Shown here one piece after another: positions 14,101 through 26,377 of a DNA stretch of 64,000 bases. The notes under the pieces are model-generated. The model did no database searches. It was given only the letters and a program-made list of their open reading frames with translations, and had not been told where the DNA came from. The stretch lies in the NCBI RefSeq assembly GCF_032854445.1, contig NC_088297.1, positions 9,696,163 through 9,760,162 on the forward strand, in the 5' to 3' direction. Origin of the DNA: Liolophura sinensis (taxonomy: Eukaryota > Mollusca > Polyplacophora > Chitonida > Chitonidae). Position numbers and translations under genes: made by a program. Numbering within the stretch: the first letter of the stretch is position 1; each line of letters starts with the position of its first letter.

Positions 14101-17100
14101 GTTAAGTACAAAGTAAACCCCATGCGTACATTCATACAAACATACCGAATGCCACCTAAAGTCTGGCACTTTCAGAAGGCGTTAAAGTGATACTTTTCAT
14201 GCCAACACTGAAGTTTTTCTGATAGGAAATTAATCAAATTAAAAAAATGGTGGATAAATCCTTTAGAATCGAGCAAAATGTATCATTTGAAAAAATCTAA
14301 ACTTCAGGTGAAATACAAACGTCTGATGATCTTTTACACTAGTACAATTCATGATTGTCAGTGCTGGTATATTGTTATTATTTTGAATTCCAGACCAGAG
14401 GGTTTAAAAAGCAATCAGCGATATTTAGGTTAAGTCTGTGTCATCTCACAGCAACCAATCTTTGTTGCGTTTTGTCATTTCGTGTTTATATAGGCAGGTT
14501 TAATCATGGAACCTCAGGAGAAGCTCAAAGTGCTGCTCCAGTCACTATTGAAACTGGATACAAATATTGAAACGATAAGATAGAAATTGTAAGGAGGGGC
14601 CTTCCATGGTTAACTCTCCAGCGCAGGGCAGTGACCCAGGAGCCTCTCACCAATGCTGTCAGTGTGAGTTCAGCTCAAGCTGGCTTCCTCTTCGGCCGAA
14701 CATGGGAAGGTCTGACAACAACCTGCGGATGGTTGTTAAGTTCTCAAGGGCTCTGCCCCATTTTCCTCCCACCGTAATGCTGGGTGTCATTGTATAAGTG
14801 AAATACTCTTGAGTTCAGTGTAAAACACCAATCACATAAATAAATAAATAAATCGTAAAGAGCAGAGCTAACAGCATGGTTAAAAGATGTTATGATGAAG
14901 CCTGTTACAGGCTGATGTATGGCAGCCTGACTTTTCCTAAAACATATCTGGGCCATTTCGCTATACATAAAGAATCATAACTAAACATAGCCTTCGTTCT
15001 ATCTGTGCACTTCCTATCCTCACTTCCTTCCGCCACTAAACACAGAAATCATTTATTATGTAACACTAATGCAACCCTTTTGGTGGGAGAAAGACCTCGT
15101 AGCTGTCTATTCCCGAATAAAGTCCTCGGGCATTGTGCGTTCTTATCCAGGAATGCACAGTTGATTAGCCTTTCTCTGCTACTAAGTGAAGACTGCCCAG
15201 TACTAACTGCGATTACACAGCCAGAGGAGGGAACTGGGTGAGATTTATGGGTCATGCAGTATGATCACTTTGTATATAAACATACCTGTACAGGTGTGAC
15301 AATGATTGACTCTATAATTACAGATGTTGTAACACTTGTGAGGAGGTACGAGAGGCGTACAGGAAAAAAGGCTGGGCGTTTAACAACCCCGATGGAATAG
15401 AGCAGTGTGACCGAGAAGGCTGGAGTGACAAAATGATGTCACAGAAAAATGAGGGGTGTCAAGTTATGGGCTACCTACAAGTCAATAAGGTGAAGTCCTT
15501 TGATAGTGTCCTTCCATATACCTTAACTATGACTAAATGTAGAAAACCACAGGAGAGTTCTGACAAAGGGACAACACTCTTATAGGCACTGTTAAAAGGT
15601 GAAAGAAAAATATGGGTTTCTTGACCTATATGGCATTGGTGAAGAATCAATGTTTGAAAATCCATGGATTGTGTTGAAATAGGGGAGTTTCAAGTTCAAA
15701 CTCTCTTGTTACTAAAGGTACAAATAGCCCTGCTGTATCATGTGAGTTGTGAAAAATGTTGGGCAACGTTTGTTGACATTATTTACCAGTGACTTAACTC
15801 ACTGTGTTCCAGTGGCGGCATGGGCTCGCCCCACCACAAGAACACACAGTATATGTACACACACCTAATGACTCCTCATCGTCATACGACTGAAAAATTG
15901 TTAAGTACGTGGTTAAACCCCAAGCATTTATTCATTCATTCCCACCATGAGCTAGAGCAACAAATGACACGTCTTTCCTCTAAGAATTTCCAAAGTTCAC
16001 AAGGATTCAGCTCCACAGTTTTCTCCATTGTTCATCTACTCTGAATAATTTCTTGTGAACCTTTTGTCAGACGCCCGTGTTAAATGTGATTAGTAATATT
16101 TGTCTAACATTTTTTGCAGGTCATATGATACAGTAGGACTTTTTTACCTTTAGCTATAAAAGAGTACAACAACAAAACTCCTCCATTGTTGATAATGAAG
16201 ACTATGGTAATAACCACACGTGTAATGGTGTAACGGAAGAGTTCAGATTTATTTATCGTAGTTGATAATATCAGTCAGTAATTAATAGATAATAATAAAT
16301 AGTAAATCCATTTATATTACTCATTCTGGCCCTGTATTTTTGAAGAAGTTCAGATGTGGCCAAAACTCAGATACTGTCTGCATTATATTATATATACGCC
16401 ACTTCAAAAATTGTTTTTTGAAGGATCTTGAGTGCTTATGCTGGAGATTTTTGTCAGAAAATGGCTAACAGCAAAGACAATTGCCAAATCATTATATTTT
16501 TCAAAATATCAGCCTTGTCTGTGCAAATATTACCGTTCAAAATTAGAAATAAAATTTCGTCAATTTTGTTTTCATGCTGGAAACTTACTTAAATTTTGTC
16601 CTGTATGAAAACATTGGTGTATGGTTTATATGGTTTTGTATATTGTATGGTTTATATGTTTTTGTATATTGTATGGTTTATATGCTTTTGTATATTGTAT
16701 GGTTTATATGCTTTTGTATATTGTATGGTTTATATGTTTTTGTATATTGTATGGCTTATATGTTTGTGTATATTGTAGGTTGCAGGAAATTTCCATTTTG
16801 CACCTGGTAAGAGTTTTCAGCAGCATCATGTTCATGGTAAGTTTTTATCTCTTGTTTGATTTTACGAAGAAGTATTGCTTTGGGAGCGGGAGATCCAGGG
16901 TCAATCCCTGGTCGAGTCACACCAAAGTTGTAACTTCCTTGCTTGGCGTTCAGCATGAAGGGGATGGTGCAAGGACTGGTTGACCTGTAGCAGCATAATG
17001 GCTTGGGCGGGACGGCTTACTTGCCTTTGGTAAGGCGTCTCAGTGAAGCAGCACTATATAAAAGAGTAGTGGAAATCCGTCCTGCTACAAGGAGGCACAT

Positions 17101-20100
17101 TACATACACCCGAAGGATTCCTTCGTCGTCACATGACTGAAAAATTGTTCAATACGACGTTAAACCCCAAGCACTCACTCACTCACTCACTCACTTTGCC
17201 CAGCAGATAATGGTTCCCCAACTAGTAATTCAGCTTTAGCATTAAAATTCTTGAGTTCTGACAGGAATACGGCGGGAAAATGGAAAAGAATTCATTGCAA
17301 CAAAATTCACACCATCTTTCAAAAGGATGTATTATTTAGAAGTATTTAATGCAAAAAAACTAAAGAGTCGTCAAAAACAACATCTTTGAAAAACATGATG
17401 TTTTGTATGTGATGTTGAATCAGGCATGCACACATGAAGGCAGTTATGCCGGAATGTCCGTAGAATTGTGTTCAAGTACAGCGTGATTAGTGGTCATACA
17501 TCAGCATATGGTGATACCACGTGTTCGTGCTTGATGTCACGCCAGTCGAAAGTGAAAATGACTTTTGCTTCCGTATTAGCCCCCTGATGCTGCAATTATT
17601 TAACAATCTACGAAAACAATTCAGACTTTCTCGATAATGATCATTTAACCTTGCATTTAAGACAAAGAGGTTTTGAGACTAGTGTAATCCTTTTAAGTCG
17701 AAGTTGTGTCATGTAAGGTGAGGTAAGGTCCCATGGGGTTCTACTCGGTTTTCCCCACCCATAAATCAGACCAACCGAAAAGTTGAAAACTCTGAGCAAA
17801 TAAATGCACTTAGTTCAGTAAATTTAAAGCACTTTGAAAATTTAAGATGCTCAGAGGGAAATTTCAGTGAAAATTGTGTAGTATGTGATCCAAAAGATCT
17901 TTCACAATTACGTTTTTAATCAAAGCATCTAATTATTGTTTTCAGTGCACGATCTTCAAGCTTTTGCAGGGCAAAAGGTGAGAATTAACTCTGTACTTGA
18001 GCTTGTAACACTGCATGGAATTTATAGTCATTGATTGAATGATTTACAGCATGTAGTGAAAGTATTAAACTCTGCTAACAGACAGGAAGTACCCCCACGC
18101 AGAATTCCTCAAGAACTTGTATCTCTTATAGGCCCATTAAGTCACATTCGCATTTCAGACGGCTGCCATTTTTTTTACTAAAAATATTGCAACATCTCAC
18201 AGAGCTGGGTGCTAATTTTCACTCAACTACCTATGATTAACCTAGCGGTGGCATGCTCACTGCATTATATATCTGTTTCATTGAAATTCTGCATTGGAAA
18301 TTCTGTCATCGTTCACAGTGACTTATAGTAAACACAAAGGAGAAACTAAAAATGCAAAATAAAGAATGTTACTTTGAAATGTTGACGGTTTTTTTTTTGG
18401 GCCGTGCAAAGCAGCTGCAGCCTCAAACTTCAAAGGCCACTGTTCTCGACTGGGTGCTAAATTGACCATGGCTGCCCAGTAGTGGCGAATTTCACTTATT
18501 GAGAACAGGCGTTTTCATTGAGTGATAGGCCCTCTCTTTCAGTATTAGATATTTAGCCAAGGATCAGTCTGTACACAATTACCCACCAATCTTAGAACTC
18601 CATCTGTCAGCACATAAAAATAGGAGAGCTGCTTTTCTGTATCTGGTATGCTCAGACCTTTGCCAGTTTTTCCGTCCCCTTAACTATCTACTGGTGGCCT
18701 CCATGGCCGAGTGGTTAGTGTGCAGCGCGTGGCTGTGAGTTCAAGTCCAGCTCATGCTGAGTTCTGTCTGCATGTACTGTATGTGGGATGGTCTGCCAAC
18801 AGTCTGGAGATGGTCGTGGATTTCCCTTAGGCACTGCCTAGTTTCCTTCGTAAATAACGCTGGCCACTGTCATAGAAGTGAAATATTCTGGAGTATGGCG
18901 TAAAACACCAATCAAATAAATAAATGAATAATTACATCCTCTTTCAGTTCAACATCACGCACAAAATCAACCACCTGTCTTTTGGGAAGGATTACCCGGG
19001 CATTGTGAATCCTCTAGATGGACTAAATGTGAAGGCCACTGAAGGTAGGAGACTCTCCCTTCTAGAATCTTTATTGCATGGAAAGCTACATTTTTTGTAA
19101 CAAATTGTTTTTTCAGGAATCTCCACAGGGGGGAGGAGGGTGAGTGAGGGGGTGGGGGTGGGGAGTGAGTGAGGGGAGATCTCCATGGTTAGCACACCAG
19201 GGCGGCCCAATGACCCACGAGCCTCTCACCAATGCGGTCACTGTGAGTTCAAGTTCAGCTCTTGCTGGCTTCCTATCTGGTTGTACGTGGGAAGGGCTGC
19301 TAGCAATCTGCGCATGGTTGTGGATTTGCCCCGGGCTCTACCAGCTTTCCTCCCACCATCGTACAAGTGAAATAATCTTGAGTACAGTGTAAAACACCTA
19401 TCAAATAAATAAATAATCTCCAGGTATATTTTGTACAAGAGATGAAAAGGGTGGTTTTGAAATAAAGCCTTATGCCCAAACTGTTATGGAGAAAGTTTGA
19501 AGTTTTAAATCTGTTGTGTTGGAAGTGGGTAAGGGTTGAGTGGTTAAGGTGCTGGCCTTTTAGTGCTCTTGTGATTGTTTTCAGAGTCAAACGTTCGTTG
19601 AAGATCACTTCACCTGTATGGTGTGCATGTTTGTGAGTCATACATGGAAGAGTTTGTCTGTAAGCTGCCAGTGGTCGTAGGTTTAACCCTGGAAACTCTG
19701 GATTCCTTCACCCATAAAATTAACTTCTGTCGTATAAGGGAAAAACTCTTGAGAGTGGTGTTAATAGATTTATTTATTTATTTGATTGGTGTTTTATGCC
19801 ATACTCAAGAATATTTCACTTATCGTTGTTGTTCATCTGTCAATCACTCTGATCAACAAGGTGGCAGGACTTTCGGGGAACTCACTTTCAGAATCTCTCC
19901 GTACTCTCACGCTTACATGTTAAAAGACAACACTAGACCAAAACATGCATCGACTCAGCATCCTACTAAGTTTATAAAGCGCACCATTTTATTTGTGTAA
20001 TATGAGATATCTCAGTTCAAAGTAAATTCAACAAACTTCATCTTTCAATACACTTGTAACATTTTATTTAAATTGCTGTATTATTACAACACCAAAAATA

Positions 20101-23100
20101 TTGTCTACAAAAATCACATTCTTTTCCATGGGAATCCTGACGTGCATACTTTAACTTTCAGATTTGGCCATGCATGATATTGTAAGCTTTTCTGCCATAA
20201 ATATAACTGTCCCATCAAGGTTTTCAACACAGACATGTATCAGGATGTAGGGCATAGCTGCTGAGATTGGATTCTTAAACCATTAAGTTGCATGAGATTT
20301 AGATTTTGAACATTTTTGATTGGCCAGGAGTTTTGTCTATCTTTTTAATTCTTTTTATCCAACTCAACATCCAGCACGGCACACTTCCATTCCATTTCAT
20401 TGCCCCCAAAATCCATAATGTTCAGGTCTTGAAAAAAAAGTTCACAGCATACACATATTATCAGTACTGTTGTGTGGTTCTTAATCTTAAATTTCAGGTT
20501 TTGATTTGCTATGTGCATGTAATACGTAAAGTAGAATGCCATAATTAGTAACTGGTAGAGGTAATGTCCCCTTCTCCATTTCTCCAACACTATGCCTAAA
20601 TGGACGCTGCTGGAGTGAAACATGAGATAAACAAAAACGGCATCAGGAAATTTACATCCTCATGGCAACCAGAACATCGTCCATTTGAATGCCTTAAAAG
20701 CCTTGGTTGTCGGCCTCCAGTAAATTTCCACACGCTGTAGGAAGGAAAGTTTTATCCTGTTTGATCCCAGAATTTAGCAAGTGTTAACATCGGATGCCTG
20801 TTCCTATTGCCATAAATGTTCCGAATGTGCCTCCACCCTGAATCATTGTTTTTCCTACGTTCTGTACAAGTTCTCTTCCCCTCATTCCATACCTACAAAC
20901 ACAATCAAAACGCATGCTCAGTTTGCAAATCTAATATTTAAGGACAAGTGATAAAATTGCTGTGTTCTATAACACTGAACCACTTGATCACATCTATATC
21001 ACCTATATGAATGAATGAATGAATGAACGACTATGGCTTAACGCCACATCGGCAATATTTCAGCCATATCCTGGAGTTGAAAATAAGGAATGACTATCAG
21101 TAAGGTAATGAAAAGATCAACAATGAAACAAAAATGGTCACACATGTTTAAAAGCACATGAAAATAACTAAAACAGTTAAAACTAAAAAACCACAATGTT
21201 TGTATAAAAGTTAATCTAGAAAATTGCATATGTGTATATCTTTATACATGTATATTATAATACTGTTATTCTTCAAATTTTTCATATGTTTGCAAGGTGT
21301 TTAATCAAGCAAATTCTGGGGACATTCTTCTAAGTGGACTGATAAAATTATACTGATATAATTATACTGTGAAGCCCCGAAATTGACAAATGTAGTTTTG
21401 TCTAAACCTAATTATAAATATGCATAAATTGCACTGAAATTTACTCTTCCATATGCTAAAAGGATGAGGATATAGTGTAACAATAACAATTAGAACTCAT
21501 AATTTAAGCCAGTGTCCATGAAATATTTTATGACACCATCGCAAATAATAAGTTGCCTAAATACACTTATATAATTTTGCATTCTCTGAAATGTTTTCTT
21601 CCTGTTCAGGCTTCATTTCCTGACTTGGCCTCGTTATGTTGTTTGAATTGTCCAATTTGCTTTAATGCAGTCTGGTTTATCAATGTACAGAGGCCAGAGT
21701 GCAATAAAGTTATTCAAGCCAAGCTTAAACCTTTACAAAGTAAATGACGCTTTAGCCTGGTCTACAGAAAATACTGGGCTTAATGGTAACACACTTTTGA
21801 ACAACTGGGCCCAGTGTTACAAGTGCTTACTTGCAGACTTGTGTTATTGAGTTAGTAACATTTTTCTGCTCGTACACAATGTTTTTAAAACCAGGCTATC
21901 AAATTTAAATAACCATAGTAATTTTGTTTGTAGTTAATTGTTATAGATTAAAATAAAAACATTTTACTAAAATTACACAGATGTACTGGCACTAACATGG
22001 ATCAAGCAAAATAAGTGTCAGAAAAATGATTTACACTCTGCAAAATATATATCTTCGGACCTTCCCATGCCAATACAGGACCAGTCCTCTGATCCAAAAA
22101 AAAAAAATGAAATTCGACAGTTTACTGGATGAAAAATTATCAGAACACCACACAGGCAACTTCACCAACATCTTGTTTGTAGACCATACCCCCACTTCCA
22201 TCCCACAATGCTGAGCGATGAAGGTGCAAGATGTGTAACTACACAGTATTTCAAACAGAAACTGCTCATGGTTAGGTTGACGTGTGATCTAACTGAGGCA
22301 GAAGTTGCAATCTTTTCACGCTCACCTCAATGCAGTGAAACCACCGAACAATGCTCCAGACGCCATGCCTACACAGAAACCGATCATAAATCCCATCTTC
22401 ATCCTGTCAAAACAGCTGGGGCCTGAGCGCCCCATGGTGTACCCACTGGGGGGAGGGGCAGGCATTGTTACGGGCTCTGGAAATGAACAGTGAACATTGT
22501 GATTTACATTTACGTTGATGGGAAATACCAGGTCATAGCCGCAACTTTGAAAGACGTTCAGCTGAGACTATCACATGAAATGTAACTGTAGAACGACTGT
22601 GTGTGTTATAGTCCTGAAAATGCTAATATCTGATGCCCTTCCATTGATTACTATGAAAACTGGTCCATGCTAAACGAGATGCCTTCCGGCTCACAGATTG
22701 AAAATAGCGCAAGATCGTGTCGCACGGAAACACGTGAAGTTGTTGTTGTTGCCTGGACCATTGCCCTTGAGTTTGATGTTCAACTGAACGAAACCAAGCT
22801 TTTATCGTTTCACATTAAACGAACGGTACCTTTGCAAATAGGTATTCTTATTATCTCAAGCACTGAAACGATTCTTACCGTTCACTGTCGAGAATTTATG
22901 ACGGCGGGGACTTTTATTTGTAAATTTTGCGATGCACTTGATGGCAAAATTTAAACCGGAAGTTGCATGTCGACGAGTCTCGTACATTTCCGCTAAATAA
23001 TTGCTGACGTAAACAACCGGACTGACTGAATGCTAGGCTGTTTTCATGGAAAATTTTTGTGGATTCAGATTTTGGTTATTTGTATTTGTCATGGCTGTTG

Positions 23101-26100
23101 GTCAAATTGAAGTAAATGTGAAGATGAAGACAGGTACTGCGAATGAAAATTGCGATTCTTAGGCCGTTGATGATACCGTAAATGTAGCGGTTGTTAGCGT
23201 GCTGGCCAAGTGGTCTAGGGGTATGATTCTCGCTTCGGGTGCGAGAGGTCCCGGGTTCAATTCCCGGCTTGGCCCAATTGTGATTTTAGTTTTTCAATAA
23301 TTCAGGTTGGTGCGGTGTGTTACATGTGTACGTGTTTTATTCATGTATTTAAATATTTTTTCTTCTCATAAATCTTTGGGATCGAGGAAGATTTTGAAGT
23401 AAATATATCTGAGTTAAAGTTAATATGCTGTGACTGAAATCTTTTAGATAGAAGCAGAAGTAAATGTGGGAAATTCAGATATTGTTTTTTTTTTCTTTTT
23501 AATTAATACATGATTGTATTTTGAAAGCTGTACTTCAATTTCAGGTCACTTTTAACACTAAATATAACTGTAAATAACAGGATTTATTGGTAAGCATAAT
23601 ATATCTTCTTTTTCTTTATTTCAGTACAAATGATGTACCAGTACTTTGTGAAAGTTGTTCCAACAACATACGTCAAGACAACAGGACAGGTAGGGAGAAA
23701 ATTAATGAATTCATAAATAAAAAAATGAAATACTAGTAAATAATATATTTTTTATGACTACTTGTCACTTTTTGATAGACACTTTAGTTATATGATCAGA
23801 AAGCCCTGAAAACAGGAAGATCATAGGAAACTCAAGAATGGAGAAAATAAAGACATGGATTTTTCATTTCATTCTTTTTTTTCAGATTTTACATTTTTTA
23901 GTGTCACTTGAATGGATGGAAATCTTAAAACTGAATTTTGTCCTTGTTTCCAGTTATCTTCATATACATGTATTAGATAAATGTGTGGAAAAAAAACTTT
24001 TACAATTTAGTATACATCTATATTCTTAACTGTTTTGTGCTATTTATTTTTTGTTTTCAGACATTGTACACAAATCAGTTTTCTGTGACAAAGCACTCAA
24101 AAGTTGTATCTCATTCTTCGGGCGAGTCAGGATTGCCTGGAGTGTTTTTCATGTACGAGTTGTCTCCAATGATGGTGAAGTATACAGAAAAACAGAGGTG
24201 AGACAAATTTCTCCATGGAGTGAGACCAGTGACTTTTTTTTATTAATACATTGATTTCAGTAACTTCAGTAATCCTACAAATCCTTGAAGAGCTATTTCA
24301 ATTCCCAGAGAAAATTGGTGGACTGTTTTAGAATTATGTGAAGGAAATACTATGGAACAAAGCTAACGAAAAAGGATTTCAGTGTGTGAATGATGGTATT
24401 TAACTACGAAGCTTATCACACCGATTTATTACATGATTTACATTTATTACATGATTTACATTTATTACATTACTGCATTGCTGTTTCAGTTGGTTTACTC
24501 TGGGCACTCTGATTTCCTTCACCCATAAACCTCTTGAGGACAACATTAAACACCAATGAAATAAATGAATAAATAAATAAATAAGCAGACATTGTTTCTT
24601 GTGTATTTATCACAGCCCTGTAAATCTCTTTCTCCCCTGCTCAGGTCCTTCATGCACTTTTTAACTGGAGTCTGTGCGATAGTTGGAGGTATATTTACAG
24701 GTAAGCACATGATTAAATCGATGATTGTGGCTTAAAATTGAACTAGGTGTACAGAGGTTTTTGATTCAAAACTGAAAGTGAAAATATCGGAGTAAATACA
24801 TGATGGTCATTGAGTTACATTTTTGTGTTATTTTGTTTGTGTGTTTGCATTTTTTTAGCTCAAGTTTGACCAGATACTATTCAGAAAAATATCTGAGCTT
24901 GATCAAAACTTTATGGCTTGTTCACCTTGGATTTTGGAACACAATGGTTTTTAAATGTGCAGCATCTAAAAGCACACTAAAAGAAAGACATTTTAATAAA
25001 CATTAAAACGTATCCATTTAAGTATGAGAAGATAAGTACAAGAATCTCGGCTAAGTAATTTCTGGGGCGCCTACATGGCTCAGTTGATTAGCGCGCTAGC
25101 ACAGCCTAATGACCCAGGAGTCTCTCACCAATGCGGTCTCTGTGAGTTCAAGTCCAGCACATGCTGGCTTCCTCCCCAGCCGTAAGTGGGAAGGTCTGCC
25201 AGCAACCTGCAGATGGTTGTGGGTTTCCTCCCACCATAATGCCGGCCGCCGTCATATAAGTGAAATATTCTTGAGTACGGCATAAAACACCAATCAACTA
25301 AATAAATAAATAAACAAGTAATTTCTGTAGGAGAAATGCTTTAAAGAGTTATCAGATGCCATGGTTTCTTTGTTGGGCATTTTCCAACAAAAAACCTGAT
25401 TGCTTTTGTGTATAAAATAAATTATTCTTAGTGCAGCCAAAAAAAAAACAAAAAAAAAGTGAGCTAGATGATGTATTTGTCCTAAAAATTGACGCAAAAT
25501 AGTTCATTTATAACGATCAAAAAATATAACTTTTGGCACTGATATATATATATTCTTTAGGTCTTTTCTCAGAATGCGTCATTCAGTAAACGCCTTTCAA
25601 TAAATCTCTTAGAATGCATCAGACCTTTTCTTTTTTTTTTTTTTGTTCATGTTTATTCAAGCATATTCTGAGGGCATTGTTCAGCATAAACTGATAAAGT
25701 TATGCTTTTTGTGAAGCCCTGAAATAGGCCAACACAAAGACTAAAGACAGTTCTGTCTCCAAAACCAAACTGAAGTAGTGCATGAATCACATTGAAAAAT
25801 GCTCGCTCAGATGTGAAAAGGTAATAGAACTAGGGTAAATAAAAAATAAGGTTGGAATCGAAGCACGTACGGCACAGGGTTCAACAGGTAGTGTATATCA
25901 GGTTCGCCATGGGTAATGAAGTGGAAAATATTTTCAGCAAATATGCGAACAGGGGAGGGCAGTCTGATTAGTTTGTATGAGAACAGTTCATAGTGGATAT
26001 AGCGGAGTAATATCACAAAGAACAGACAAAGAAAAATGCGAGGTATTGCCAAAAGAAAAAACAAATCGAAATCTAGAAACAATAATATGTGTATTAGTAT

Positions 26101-26346
26101 GTAAGGTGCTTCTGCTAATGTTAATTTTTGTTGTCCGGTAGACTTAATACGACTGCCCTCTAATTAGGGCACATATTGATAAATTTAGTCCTGCCCATAT
26201 CGACTATCTTGGATGGTGAATGGAACTATATGACGCTGAGTTTAGTGTTGTGTTAAATGACAATGGAGTAGATGTTTCCTAAATATTCTTTTGTGTATGA
26301 AGACCTTGGGGAAGGACAGTTTCGTTGTAAATTGACTAATAAAGAT

Positions 26347-26377
<31 letters not shown>

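Noticed and set aside
16574-16983. Hydrophobic [13 protein letters not shown]-type ORF
   Set aside because: Translation of the 26-bp minisatellite before ERGIC3 exon 7.
18705-18760. tRNA gene suggested by GGCCGAGTGGTTAG
   Set aside because: No cloverleaf can be completed. It is the tRNA-derived head of a SINE-A copy, as are the similar hits at 9395 and 61570.
22667-22954. 95-residue plus-strand ORF
   Set aside because: Lies in the presumed ROMO1 promoter/5' UTR, with no recognised domain.
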